Positions 1 to 12,186 of a DNA stretch of 64,000 nt are shown here, piece after piece. Positions within the stretch are counted from its first letter, which is position 1; each line of letters opens with the position of its first letter. Source of the stretch: Punica granatum (lineage: Eukaryota; Streptophyta; Magnoliopsida; Myrtales; Lythraceae); NCBI RefSeq assembly GCF_007655135.1, contig NC_045130.1:31988605-32052604 (forward strand). The letters are read 5' to 3'. The position numbers and the translations under genes were made by a program. The notes under the pieces were generated by a model. The model was not told the origin of the DNA. It made no database searches and saw nothing but the letters and a program-made list of their open reading frames with translations.

Positions 1-664
1 GGATTATTGGATGAACTCACTCTACTAGAGGCCCAGTTAAATTATGGGCCGGGATCTTTTGTCCTTGGGCCTGGGCCAGGATAATACTGTAAATAGGGCC
101 CAATGGAGGTTCTTGCTGGTCATTCTTCTCTGGGTGTCATCCTTGCGTGGGTACTCGATAGAAGCCTGATCGATCGTCCAGAACATGATTTCAAGCAAAG
201 ATTCAATGGAATTAGCGCTACGAAAAATAGTTTATGAAAAGTGTCGGGAAAGACTGATTTTCTTGTAGTGTAGAGAGCGGAAAGCAACACTGGCGCGGGA
301 GGCAACTAGGGGGCCGGAGACATACGATTCCTTCCTACTTCCACTTCATACCCGAACTGCCTCTGTCCAATTCGACAGATTAAAACCCATGATGCTTTAG
401 AGATCGACAAAATGTAGCATGTCAATAACAAATTAACAATGGCATCCGTAGCTCACATGGCATAATGTGCATGTATTGAATGTACGTATACTGATATATC
501 TTATCTTCAATTTGTTCCTGTAGATGAGTCAATGTGATGTTATAGGATCGTCCGAACACTAAAATTTGGCCGAAGGAATGGAGGCGATAATGTGGACATG
601 GTGGAGCAATTTATGGGACCCCGTTTACAATTTGTCCCCCCGCAGTATGCATATACATGCATAC

Positions 665-738
<74 letters not shown>

Positions 739-3333
739 TTTATAATATTTGAAAATTTTGGTGTCGACCACATTTTTATAGTTTGACCATATTCAGTAAT
801 CTTCTATTGACTTCTTAAGTTCCCCGTGTTTGCAATTATCAGGTTTTCTTTTTCTTTCTTTCTTCTTTGACTAATACTTCTCGAGATCTTCTTGCAGCAA
901 AAACGTACAACAATGCACGTGAAGGTTTGAAAATTTTTTACATGTGTCTGGCTGTTGAGTAGATTTCACACACACACACACACACACAAATATGTATATA
1001 TATAAGAGTACATAAGTTTTGGATTTTCATTCAAAAAATTTAAATTTTTTTTTTAAAGATAACAAAATACTCATATGTCTCCCTTATAATAAAAAATAAA
1101 AAGATATATTAATAATAAGAAGAATTACATGAAGTTTGAACTTCGAACGCATTTTGCATATACCAAGACCATGCGGAAGCTGTAAAAGATGTAAGATCAT
1201 AATTGTACGAGGTGGATATCGTTAGGAAAATTTGTGCAAGAGATGTAAGATCATATATAGTTGTACCCGGAAAAGTTTCAGATCGTAAAATTATATTTTA
1301 CTGCAGGCTTAGTGGAGTTTTAATTACATCTATGCATTCACATTTTTAATATATTGAAACATAATCGTTCTAACATACATACATATATATATATATATAT
1401 CTGCAGCTTTCGTATGAAAATTTTCAAACCCTAACGAAGGGTCTTGACATGTTCCATTTCTTTTGTAGCGACCAAGACGCGTATGAACCTTCGTTAAACA
1501 TCGTTTCCAAACTAATGGATGCCCACCGCCAAGCTATCTAGCTATGATCATGAAATATCATGAAAATTTACTTCTTGCAACATGAAGGCCTAGCAAGATC
1601 CAAATTTGATAATTCATTCATCTCTCCACAAAAGTCTTGGTAGTTAAAAAAAGAAAAGAGGAATTTAATAGCCCATCTGATATGAAAAGATAAGTCTATT
1701 ACACACCGACTGCCAGTTATTGTAGAGTATTTTTAACACCCCAACCAGCAAATATTTGGTAAATATTACTTAGCCATTTGCCACTTTGAGTAACGTTCAT
1801 ATGTAAGTGGTAAATTGAAATCACAATAAGCATACAGATTCCCACTTAATTACAATTGTTATTTTGATTAGTTATTATTTATTTACAGTAAATGAGTAAC
1901 ACTCATTGAATATTTAGTTCGAATAATAACACTAGTTATTAGCTCAAGAAACATCGATAATACCATGCCACCAATTCTTTTATCCAAAGACAAAATGACA
2001 CAAGGCACCCTTAAGGATCCATGCTTCGTATCGACCTATTTTCTAGTTACTAGTTGTGCGGAAGGGCAAGGCAAAAGGAAACAAAATTTCCTTGTCATGC
2101 TTCCTCTCATATCTCACGAAATTGAAGCAAGTAGGGCACCAGTTATGGGTCCTCAACTACATTATAAAACATAAAATTACTCGAGATAATGAAAATAAAC
2201 GTATAAATTATTTTGATCATTAAAATTAATAATTAAATTACAAAAAAGTAGAGAAATGTACAATGAAACAAGGAGCATGGTTCCCCACTTCCTGAGGTCT
2301 CCTCTCGGAGAGAATAGTAGTTGTTGGTGACTTTCTCCATGCAATATAGAATATATAATAATATATAGAGAGACGGCCCGAAATTGTTAAGAACGTGATA
2401 CCTTGCTCAGCATGGGATGGGATGCGATGGGTTTATTCATTTATTTCTTTACCTACTGACTCGATGTCTTTTTGGAGTACAAGCAATTGGAATCATCACA
2501 CAAATATAGAAAAATAAAAATCTAAATAAAGGAATATATATTATTTCACAGTTACGAATTATATTTCAAATCACTCGATTATCGGATGAAAGCGCATGCC
2601 ATTACCTAAGCCCATTGACACTAATTCGATGTCTTTAATTCGCACAGTAGTAGACTCGAAACCTAAACTAAACTAGTGGATGTAGGTTAAAGCCGATGCC
2701 TGATAGGGAATCAGTTTAACAAGAACATATCGTGGTCTTATAAAAAAACTAATTGATTGTTAATTATATGATTAAACGACGATCGTCAACGCACAAAGAG
2801 ATTGTACTTACTTTCTGCGATTCGCATGGCAAATCAAATGTAGCGATCAAGGAAAACGATTGTGCGTCACAGGATCATAGCGGCGTCAAATGTCTAACAA
2901 TTTTCTAATTGTTATCACTAACCTACTCTTTTGTCTTAACCAGCGTTTGGACTTTGCATGACTCGTTTCAAATCTGATGATTAATACTTAATTCGATTGG
3001 ATTCTTCTAAATAATTTGTTGCCCGATCGACGATTGGACTATCTTGCTGTTATAATTAACATGAAAACATTATATATGTAATATAATTGAGAGAGGTCAA
3101 TGATGTATGTATGTGTATATATAGAACTATTATGGTAAGAATGCTTATGTCATATCGATGAATATGTACCTCAAATGCTGATATCTCGACATTTTTAAAT
3201 ATTTGTCTATTATAATTTTCAAAATTTCTAAAGACATATCGTACAATTAAGTAAAAGAAATAATAAACAAAAGGACTATATATAGTATATAGACTGGAAT
3301 GTGATAAAGATGTAAATATGCAACGGCTCATGA
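1..3333. other. Intergenic, AT-rich, no gene recognised
   Basis: No reading frame here resembles a known protein. The stretch holds simple repeats: an ATAC tract running into a long (AT)n tract at about 657-736, a (CA)n tract near 968-988 and (AT)n near 1382-1400. Short frames made of alternating Tyr/Ile across the AT tract are translation artefacts of the repeat. The rest is AT-rich spacer whose origin I cannot assign. Confidence 0.6.
657..736. repeat. ATAC/AT compound microsatellite
   Basis: About five ATAC units run directly into roughly 29 uninterrupted AT units. It is the longest simple repeat in the window and is likely to vary in length between individuals. Confidence 0.95.
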
Positions 3334-3336
3334 CGA

Positions 3337-3977
3337 CACTACTAGAAAACAGTCCATTAGAGACGGAAATATCCGTCCAAAATCCTTCCCTAATGGCCCT
3401 TACAGACGGATTTTGAGACAGATTTCGACCTGTCCTAAAACAAGGCGTTGCAAACCCTAGAGACGGAAGCATTCCCGTCTCAAACCTTAGAGACGGATAT
3501 TACAGACGGAAAATTAGTCGTCCAAAGGCATGGCACACTCTAAGGGTTTGCAACGCTCGGATTGGGATGACTGTCTATGGCACGTTCAGGAGCACTACAA
3601 CAAATGGGGCCTGTGGCTGCACTTATATAGCAGGGTGGCTACACTGTGTAGCGTCCCCATTTAATGTGGCTACGCTTGAAAAAGCATAGGGAAAAGCGTC
3701 GGCAAACGAACCGTCGTGGTAAATTTCCCGACGCTTGTTGAAAGCGTAGAAATTTGGCTACGTTTAGGTAGTGTTGTTAACTGAGACTTTGGCTACGCTA
3801 CAAACAAGTCGGCATACTCATTTATGGCGACAATTTCTTTATCTTAGTAGAAGATATATTTTGCTATACATTAGAAGCGTAGTTAAATAGATAAATTGTT
3901 GCACTTATAAAGCATTCCTTGGTAACATATAATTTAGTATTGCTCGATGGTTTGTGATACCATTCGCTCTGATATCT

Positions 3978-4016
<39 letters not shown>

Positions 4017-4737
4017 TCTCTGATGCTTAGAATAGTGAAAGGCGTACATTTAGTCAATTTATTCACTTATTTATTTTTCTCTCGGTAGAACCAAACAAAA
4101 AAACAAATTGACTTAGGACTCTTTACAAAAGCGTTCCAGAATTGCGATATAACTACACTAAGAAGCGATCCCATTTCTAGACGTAAGAAACTGTGCCGCT
4201 AAGAAGAAGAGCACGGGGATGCTATCGAAAAGTCTGATAAATTTTATGAATATTTTATTCGTGTCAATTGTTTTATGCAGTGTTAGGAAAAAAGAGTTGC
4301 CATTGACCTCATTTGGTGTGTTGGAGGCAGAAGGGGCTCGGACTGAAATGAAGACGTAGATGAAGGGGACAGAAGAGATTAGGGATTAAGGATTTGGAGG
4401 AAGGCTCCACTGAGAAAGACGAAGACGAAGGGCACAGGGGATTAGGGATTGGGGGAAGGCTTTGCTCGAAGGGACTGAGAGAATGAGAGGATTTAGGGCT
4501 CTGAGAGACTGAGCGGGGCTTTGAGAGAGTGAGGGATTTCAATTTTTTCGAAATATCCCGAGACGGCTAGATCTTCTGTCTCAAAACCAGTTTGCAGATC
4601 TTACAGACAGTACATCCGTCTCAAAAACCGTCTCTATTGAGGTCATTCGTAAGCCATCTCAAATTCCTCCTCAAATATAGACGGATTAAAAATCCGTTTA
4701 TTATGGCCCATCTCTAGTCGACAGCTTTCTAGTAGTG
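3337..4737. mobile_element. Non-autonomous CACTA (En/Spm) transposon
   Basis: The left end reads CACTACTAGAAAAC and the right end reads GCTTTCTAGTAGTG, so the two form inverted repeats starting with the CACTA signature. The 3 bp outside each end are CGA (3334-3336 and 4738-4740), the 3-bp target duplication expected of this superfamily. Both subterminal zones carry many short copies of AGACGGA and its complement, the usual transposase-binding arrangement. The 1401 bp contain no transposase frame, so it would need a helper element. A second CACTA-like end lies inside it near 3590. Confidence 0.92.
3590..4250. mobile_element. Second CACTA-type end nested in the first element
   Basis: The sequence CACTACAACAAA begins at about 3590 and is followed by repeated GGCTACGCTT and AAGCGT motifs in both directions, the look of a CACTA subterminal region of a different family from the surrounding element. 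I did not find the matching TTTGTTGTAGTG end, so the right limit is only an estimate and the copy may be truncated. Confidence 0.5.
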
Positions 4738-4740
4738 CGA

Positions 4741-7700
4741 CAGCATCAGGACGGACACGTCCCAACAACCCAACAAAGAGAAACTAAAGATGAAGGCGGA
4801 TGCCATATGCTTATGACATTTTTCTGATCTTAGTAATTTTTATTATTTGAATCATTATAAGAAACAACATTGGTAGGGGAGAATGGAATTGATGAAGGGA
4901 AAAAGAAACGTGGTTTTCATATTTCTTGAGATTTTTATCTTGGAATAATTTCAGAAACACTGAACAGACCAAAACAAAAAAGAAACAAACTAGGCAGTAG
5001 TCATCCATGGGAATGGTCTCTATATATATGAGTATTTACATACTCTCTTTTTTCCGGGTTATGATTGTAGAATTGGACATCGAAGATGGTATTTAATTAT
5101 GTTGGGGGCTTCTTGTTGCGAGCACTTCAGTGTGACACCTAACATATTGGATGGCAGGCTTATCAGCCGAAGATTTGCGAGGTTTAGAATAAATGACTTA
5201 TATTAAAAAAATAGTGTAACGCAGTGACGCACGCTCTCTTATGTTGACCTAGAGGTCGCAGGTTCGATATGTAATGAGACTATTCATGCCTATTTATTAG
5301 TTATGTAAGATTTATTTTTTATTATACTAAATTTTGAGTGTCCATTATAATCGGAGAGTAAGTGACGTTTATCTGGAAGTTGACCAGGTGGGGGATCTCC
5401 TTGTTTGCCATTGCTAGGACTATTGTAGATATGAATTTTGATTCCTCTCCTACGGAGGTGGCTGGCTAGGTGTATGCCGATATTCTAGGGGCCTCTAGTC
5501 CCAGAATTGTGTGCATGAGCGACTCCATCTCAGATGGATTTGATTAAATAATCTAAGCCACCTTTCAAGGAAAAAAAAAACTTTTTACCATATTATAAGG
5601 AGGCTTCTTATTAAACTACAGAGGAAAATAAAATAAATAAAAATTAATTAACAAGATTAAACCTTAAATATATCTTTTATTTTTTTGGTTATAAGAAATC
5701 TCATGAGTCCCATAGGAAATAAAAAAACTTAAAAAAAGGTATACATAATCTTATTATAAAAATCAAACCTCAAACCTTTTAATTATCAAAATGAGGACAT
5801 GTGCATTGTATTAGGGTTTTAACGTTACATCCTCTTTCTGTCTACGTTTTAATTTTTAGACCGAACGTTGGCGTCTGCATTAAATCATCCACGAAAGGGT
5901 GTAAAATTTCAGACAGAGACAGAAATATAGCACTAACATGTGATTTTGGGAGACAGGAAAAATAGAAAAGGTGATTCCAATTTTTGTCTTGGAGCTCGCT
6001 CAATTTGGAAGCTATGCAAAACAATATGATATTTATATGATTCAAAACGTAATAAATTGAATGCCTCCTTTTAATTTCCCTTTTTGTCCACCACCCTTGA
6101 CATTTTGGTTGTGGGACTGTCATATAGCTCTTATGAGTTATGACACGGCATTGACTTTAGTTCGGTAGCTATTTCAACTCTCAAAGTCATATCTCTAATT
6201 GCCAAGTGTACTTAGTCACTCTCTTCATGCATGTAGTCACTCATATACTCAGCCCGATCCTTCCAAAATTGATTTGATTAATCAAGCATATGACTTCCCA
6301 GTCAGTTGCCTTCCCTACCCTCGAAATATGCAGAACCAATAAAATTTGAATTCGATTTTTATAAGCGGAGATTTCTGTGCTCCTTCATCATTTCTTCTAT
6401 TTCCTCAAGACCGGTGGATCTCTCTTGATCCAAGAAAGCAAAAAACAAAAGGGGGGAAAAAAGACAAAGAAAGTTATATTGGGCTTGAGCCTGGGAGTGA
6501 AGCTGAGCCAAGCCAAGCATAAAGGGGTTGGTGCGAATGTGTGTGCATATCGTGTAACGAATCATGCGCTAACGCTTTCCATTGGTATTAATAAACTTAG
6601 TAGTTACTCGTTTAGGAACAATCTTATGTTATTTCGAGATATTGTAGAAATCACCATATATCGTCACTGTATAAGTTAATTTTTCTCTTTTAATGGAACT
6701 GAACTTCTGTCTCTATAAAAAAAATAAATAAAAATAAGGGGTGGTGGGAGCTGGGAAGTTGATTAGAGGTCAATTTGGGCGGCGGATGATCTCAAAACAG
6801 TCCACCTAACTCGGGCTCCACGCGGCATCTCCAATTCACAATTATATTCCCATTCTATTGTACGAGTAAAAATAAGTTTGGCCACACACCAAACATATTA
6901 GCTACGAAAAATTCTATAATTTCAATTATTTTTATTAGCTATTAAAATTTTTATTTAATTGAACTAAATTCATCAATATCCTTGTCAAAATATGTATATG
7001 TATATACACTTGACGCCACCATCAAAATTAATCTTAGACCCAATATGACTCATTGCATGCATATAATATGTTCCCATTTTCAACGTCACGATGTTGACTT
7101 ACCCACAACTGTAGCTCCCAACTCTCTCTCTGCCGCCCACCGGCACATTCGCCCAATTTTCTCATTAATAAATGTATAGCATCTCCTTCTTCCCCATCAA
7201 TTCATGTTCCTTTCCTACTATATATATATATGCTTAATTTTAATATCATAGATATGTGTAACATAATCTGTAAAATCATAGCCAAACATTAAGCATAGAA
7301 CATACACATGGCGATATATATCCAATAATAATTTTAGACAACGCTATTAGAATGATTAAAGATAATTTAATAAGGTCAACTCTTATCGTGGTTTTAGATT
7401 GAAGGTGCTACCGCATGTATATTTACTTGTACCTCACAGTGTTATTCTTTTTTGTTTTACAAATATGCCATGATTGACGAGAATCGAATACAGAAATCTC
7501 TCAACCTCATATCGGCATCATACGTATCATGTGTGATGAACTACATTTTCTTAATACTTGACAGTTTCGTTATACATCCACTAAAAGCAGTGTCAATACA
7601 AATGAGATTGGAGCTCATGCCACATGGTCAAAAAGGTTTCCTATGTACAACTATTAAGTACCTTCCCCGCATCTCTCTCTTTCCTTGTTTAAACTTTTTC

Positions 7701-7757
7701 GAACACCACCACCATTTAACTTAATGGCACCACTTAATTACATATATATATATATAT
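4741..7757. other. Intergenic, no gene recognised
   Basis: No supported coding region. It contains the possible SINE-like retroposon described separately, poly-A/T runs and the upstream region of the peptide gene at 7929. The longest frames (under 101 codons) lack any recognisable motif. Confidence 0.5.
5190..5580 (+). repeat. Possible SINE-like retroposon
   Basis: A box-B-like stretch, GCAGGTTCGATATG, lies near 5258-5271, about 45-50 bp downstream of a weak box-A-like stretch. The unit ends in a run of ten A (5571-5580) after CACCTTTCAAGG. This matches the layout of tRNA-derived SINEs. I could not find convincing flanking target duplications, and a 3' fragment of a LINE is an alternative. 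Confidence 0.35.
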
Positions 7758-7784
7758 ATGCATATATTCATATATGTCTCTCTC

Positions 7785-7792
7785 TATATATA
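7785..7792 (+). promoter_or_regulatory. Possible TATA box of the CEP14-like gene
   Basis: TATATATA lies about 140 bp before the start codon and is followed by a CT-rich leader (about 7878-7905) typical of plant 5' UTRs. The region has several AT runs, so the exact box is uncertain. Confidence 0.35.
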
Positions 7793-7928
7793 TCTACATA
7801 TATTCCCACACACAACCCATCTATCCGAAAAGAAAACACTCCACAGATATAATTCCTCTCCCCTAAATTCCCCTTCACATCTCTCTCTCTCTCTCTTTCT
7901 CTCAGTCAGTCCCCTAATTAATTCCGCA

Positions 7929-8225
7929 ATGGCTCGTCCTTTGTTGGTCACAGTGCTCATGATCTTCGTAGTATGTTCTTTCTTGCTGTCACCTTCAGAG
8001 GGCAGAAAGCTGCTGGGGGCAATGAAGGTGGACAAGAGCAAGGTCACATTGAACCCGAGCATGTTACTGAGTGCCCTCCCGAAGGGCACCGTCCCATCTT
8101 CTGCTCCGAGCAAGAAGGGCCACGCAGTCGTAGTCGACGAGAAGCTCATTGCTAGGCACCTCTCCAGCCTAGAGCGAGAGCGAGCCCTCCTCCTCTCCAT
8201 CCCTAGTCCCGGGGTCGGCCATTAA
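7929..8225 (+). CDS. CEP14: Secreted peptide precursor, CEP14/PIP-like
   Basis: The 98-residue product has the plan of a post-translationally processed plant signalling peptide. Residues 1-25 are a signal peptide (hydrophobic core LLVTVLMIFVVCSFLL, likely cut after SEG). A variable middle follows, then a conserved pre-motif block around residues 50-75 (LPKGTVPSS, KKGHAVVVDEK, LIARHL). The extreme C-terminus is SIPSPGVGH, the proline/glycine-rich end ending in GH shared by class II CEP and PIP/PIPL peptides; the family's mature peptides are secreted, hydroxylated on proline and seen by leucine-rich-repeat receptor kinases. I chose ATG 7929 because the signal peptide starts there; an in-frame upstream ATG at 7758 would add a meaningless leader read from the 5' UTR. 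The gene is intronless. From memory it is closest to Arabidopsis PCEP14 (At1g29290); PIPL membership is the alternative name. Confidence 0.88.
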   Translation: MARPLLVTVLMIFVVCSFLLSPSEGRKLLGAMKVDKSKVTLNPSMLLSALPKGTVPSSAPSKKGHAVVVDEKLIARHLSSLERERALLLSIPSPGVGH

Positions 8226-9049
8226 TCGTTAATTTATATTCATTTTTCCTTCTCAAACCTCTTCGGTAACATATTATTGATTTCTTTGGTTCCTTTTTTT
8301 ATTTTATCTTTTATTTTTTCATCTTCTTCTTCTTCTTCCTCCCTCTCGAAAATTTTGGAACTTCTATAGCTAAGACTTCAAGCTCTTCCATTTGTATTTG
8401 ATAAATAGGGTGGATATATCAGATCAATTGTAAGACGATGACATGTGTAAATATATACTTACATAAAATTAATCAGTTCTGCTTATATTTTCTGTTTCAG
8501 TAATTAAACAATTCGAATTTGATGATTTTATGTGATTGATTATATACTTGTTAGCTGATGGTAGTTTTTTTTTTTTTTGGGGTGTGTGAATTTGTATGTT
8601 AAATTTTTATTATTAGGTAATGCCAATTCGTACGGGTTACGTATAGTGAACGCGTATTAGCTAGTGCAACATTTCAGAAAGAAATCACTCAGCAGACAAC
8701 AAACAAAATCGTGTTGGTTTTAATTTATTATACTCCGTACATGGGCCAATAATCAATAGCTTTCAGAGTCTTGGAACATTTCTTATAACGTGTTAATTGT
8801 CTGGGAATACAATCATATCATATGCCTAAACTTTGTCCTATAACAATTCAAACTAATTGATAGGACGACAAAAGGAGCGGATTGTATGGGGAAGATAAGC
8901 ACTCAAGGAGAAAATAATTAGATAGTGATATGTGTGTGTGCGATAGATATATGTTCCTGGATAGGCTCTCTTTGACCGTAGATTATATACACACACACTC
9001 GTACACAGCAGAATCTCTAGAGAAAGGTCAAGTCCAAACAATCACCAAG
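8226..9049. other. 3' flank of the peptide gene and tRNA upstream region
   Basis: Begins with the T-rich 3' UTR of the CEP14-like gene. The last 100 bp before the tRNA contain TATA-like ATTATATAC and AACAATCACCAA, the TATA/CAA pattern usual upstream of plant tRNA genes. Nothing else recognised. Confidence 0.5.
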
Positions 9050-9131
9050 GTGGGCGTGCCGGAGTGGTTATCGGGCATGACTAGAAATCATGTGGGCTCT
9101 GCCCGCGCAGGTTCGAATCCTGCCGCTCACG
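9050..9131 (+). tRNA. trnS-AGA: tRNA-Ser (anticodon AGA)
   Basis: The 82 nt fold as a nuclear class II tRNA. The acceptor stem GTGGGCG pairs with CGCTCAC (one G-T pair) and is followed by discriminator G. The anticodon stem CATGA/TCATG is perfect around the 7-base loop CTAGAAA, with anticodon AGA at 9083-9085. The long variable arm (GGGC/GCCC stem) is the serine hallmark. The T arm contains GGTTCGAATCC, a consensus B box, and the D arm gives the A box. There is no encoded CCA and no intron. A run of T directly after the gene (9132-9135, another at 9143-9147) ends RNA polymerase III transcription. Confidence 0.98.
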
Positions 9132-9147
9132 TTTTAATTTTCTTTTT
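9132..9147 (+). terminator. RNA polymerase III T-run terminator
   Basis: TTTTAATTTTCTTTTTT immediately follows the tRNA discriminator base, the expected oligo-T stop for polymerase III. Confidence 0.85.
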
Positions 9148-9796
9148 TATATGGATTGATGAAGGGAAGCAAGTACATTGGATATCGATATGTACTGATT
9201 CTTTCCGTCACTTTAAAAATAAAAAAAATCCCAACATTGGTCTTATTGTATATGGATCGATAATAGGAAGTAAGTAGGTTGTATATCGATATACGTTTTA
9301 CTTAAGGATCCTGCGATCCTATATCGATCAAATACGAAGAAAATCTTGAGTGATAAATTGATTTTTCTATTAGTTTAAACTTTTAAATTGAATATGAGTC
9401 AAATTATTTATAGGTCGCCTGAAATTATGAAAATCACAACCAATGTTAGCATTTATTTACTTTAGAGGAGACTAATGCTGACCGGTGCGTGTTATGTTAC
9501 GAGATTAATAGTGGTTTCATTCATTTCCACCCACATCTCTAATTAGCGATGAAAAGCCTTATCGTATTACATTAAAATGCGTCATGTCATAAACGGGTGG
9601 TATTGTGGAACTTTGATACGAAGATAACATAATTGTTGATCATGCTAGCTGGTCATTTCAATTAGATATGGATACGACCGGCATTTCTGAACAGGATGAC
9701 CTGAATAAATGCATTTTTGTTTTTGCATCTAGCTGGAATTGTGCTCGATGAGAAAAATGAAATTACTATTTGGCATGAATGATATGACAAATAAAG

Positions 9797-10112
9797 GTAT
9801 GTTTGAAAACAAAATCAAATTTTATTTTATTTTATTTTATTTTATTTTTCGTCAATTCAACGACACAATCATTATTTTTTTTTTATCTTTTTTGTCAAAT
9901 TCTCTATCATAGTTTTCCTTATTTATTATTTAAATTAATTTTTTAATATTTAATTTTCTCAATTATTCAATATTTTTTCCTTAATTTCAATACTTTTTTT
10001 TCAATTTAACAATATAATCATTATTTCTTCTTCTTCGAATTCTCACATACTTTTCCTTACTACTTTTATCTTTACCTCTTCAAATCAAACTTAATATCGC
10101 TATCAAACACAA
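9797..10112. mobile_element. AT-rich MITE, family shared with 34666-34976
   Basis: One end reads GTATGTTTGAAAAC and the other, on the opposite strand, reads TTGTGTTTGATAGC, imperfect inverted ends around an AT-rich body with a (TTTTA)n tract. The same pair of ends and a related interior (ACAATCATTATTT against its complement) occur in reverse orientation at 34666-34976. No coding capacity. Target duplications not resolved, so superfamily is open. Confidence 0.55.
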
Positions 10113-10178
10113 TGTAAAGTAGTTTAGAAGCATACACCATAAACCAAAAGCGTAGGTTGAAAGTTGACACTAGCCCTA

Positions 10179-10755
10179 TGTTGAGACATATTATTCCACA
10201 TGGAAAAACTAAAGAGAAATTCACAGATTTATAAGTGATTAGGTACCACAACCTATAAGCTTGAGCTTTTGAGTTGGAGGTTGGCTCAATCGCTTATAGA
10301 CCCGGTGAAATTTTACATGGTATCAGAGCAGGTTACGCTTTCGCGCGCACGTGTGGACTCATACCCTGCCAAGTCTAGTTCCAAGGCAACCAAATTGCGC
10401 CTCATCTTAATCCGACCCATGTGTGGCCTCATTATCAATTATCCCTCCTCCTCTCGCCCGAGGTGTAAGAAGAATTTCACCTCATGGTTAAGTCATGACC
10501 ACGGAAGTCCAGTCCCGGCTCGTAGTTAGATCTTGAGGGCGGATGTTCAAGTCTACGTGGCATGTGTAGGTGAAGCATCAAAGCCATACGTTGCCACGTG
10601 AGGACGGGTGTTGAGACATATTATTCCACACGAAAAAACTAAAGAGAAATTGACAGGTTTATAAGTGATTAGGTACCACAATCTATCAGCTCGAGTTTTT
10701 GAGTTGAAAGTTGAGTTGAAGCCCATATAAACCCGGTAAAATTTAAGATCCTACA
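10179..10755 (+). mobile_element. TRIM-type miniature LTR retrotransposon
   Basis: Two direct repeats beginning TGTTGAGACATATTATTCC lie at about 10179-10317 and 10609-10755. Directly after the first is TGGTATCAGAGC (10318-10329), the primer-binding site complementary to initiator methionine tRNA. A purine-rich stretch (GAGGACGGG) precedes the second repeat. The 290-bp interior carries no gag or pol, so this is a terminal-repeat retrotransposon in miniature, moved only by other elements' proteins. The right LTR has a small difference near its end; flanking duplications are not clear. Decayed relatives lie at 24977-25440 and 34049-34437. Confidence 0.88.
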
Positions 10756-12177
10756 TGTGAAAAGCACAAAGAAATATCAAGAAAGAGAATAGAATACCAA
10801 TGCCTATCAGTTTACTATCTTAAATCTTAAATACAAGTAAACCTCTTGCACATTATGCCACATGGCACTCTCACATTTTCTCTTCTTTTTCTCTTTCCTT
10901 TTATTTTTTTTCCACATATATTAGAGGAAATTATGGGGATAAATTTTTTCCTTTTTCTTGTTATAGATAGTAAATATTTTTTTAAAATAATATTGTTATT
11001 CTATATTAACATTCGACATGTTCTGATTTTTCGGTGAGATGAAGGGGCCCAGTACTAATCTATGATTGAAACTAATTCTAGTTTAAACAATCATTTCGCC
11101 ATAACTATAAGAGGTTTTTAACGAGTTTCGAACCGTAAACCATATGTAAAGTTCGTAGTTTCGCATATCAATGCCACTTAAAATCTATTATATTGATGAA
11201 AAGCAATGACAATACTTGTTTATGATTGAGAAATTATTTATTTTAATATAAATTAATATTAGAAATGTCTTACTTTTTCCCATACAAATGTAAACACTTG
11301 CCTATGATTGAGTCATTTTTGCTTGTACAGTGATTTGACCTAGACTATGAGATGCTTTTAACGAATTTCGAACCACATCGTTACTTCAAATTACCGGGAC
11401 CGCTTATAAAGATTATTATATTGACATCAAGCTTTTCTAATAAGAGATATTGAAAATTCAAATTGAAATTAGCAACTCAAAAGTTAATGGCCTAAGAGAT
11501 ATTCATTAGTATAATCTAAAAATTTGAATCATTATTAACCGTGCATAGTTCATAATTTCTACATATAAATAATTTTATGTTTAGCTTCCCTTATGCTCTA
11601 TATTGATTCTCATGACAAATTAAAAAATTGACCGAATTTTTTTCTATCGAGGCATCTCGCGGGTCCACACTCTAGTTTTGAATGAAACGTGTGGAATAAC
11701 CACTTATAAATTTGAAATTTTGATATATAATATAGTATTAGAGTAAGCTTTACATTACGCGCTCACCTAGGCTCTCATCATGTTAGTCCTGAGTGTGAAA
11801 CTCGCAATTTGTACTTCTGACTATGGAAGAGAGAAAAGAGAAGTTCAACTCGTGATTTATTACTAAGAGTGGGTTTTTAAGGGCTCGCGGCATGTAATGA
11901 TGCGCGTAAATGATTGTCATTCCCCACTAAGTATTTAATCGTGGCCAAAGGGAAACACCTATTTGAACAGAAACTATAAGCATGTCCAAAAAACAGTTGA
12001 CCTGATTACGTCACAATAGATGATAAACCGTTTATCGCGCTTAATTATATACATGTTGCAGTATCATGATATTAAAATTACTAGAGCTTTCTCTAGTACA
12101 TCAAATTTTGGACGACCCTTATATACTGGTAACACGAGGAAACATGGCACTAAGTGTATGTTGGACCATGCACATAT
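10756..12177. other. Intergenic, AT-rich, no gene recognised
   Basis: No supported gene. A short segment near 11050-11160 is echoed at about 11280-11400 (both contain CCTATGATTGA-like and TTTTAACGA-TTTCGAACC-like stretches), suggesting an old local duplication. Confidence 0.4.
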
Positions 12178-12186
12178 TATTAATTA

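Noticed and set aside
540..786. Frames rich in Tyr-Ile repeats on both strands
   Set aside because: They are the translation of the (AT)n microsatellite.
3056..3472. 138-codon minus-strand frame
   Set aside because: It crosses the left end of the CACTA element and lacks any recognised domain.
7758..7928. N-terminal extension of the peptide precursor from ATG 7758
   Set aside because: It would bury the signal peptide and is translated from the TATA/CT-rich 5' UTR.
8930..9277. 115-codon plus-strand frame
   Set aside because: It runs straight through the tRNA-Ser gene and has no protein motif.
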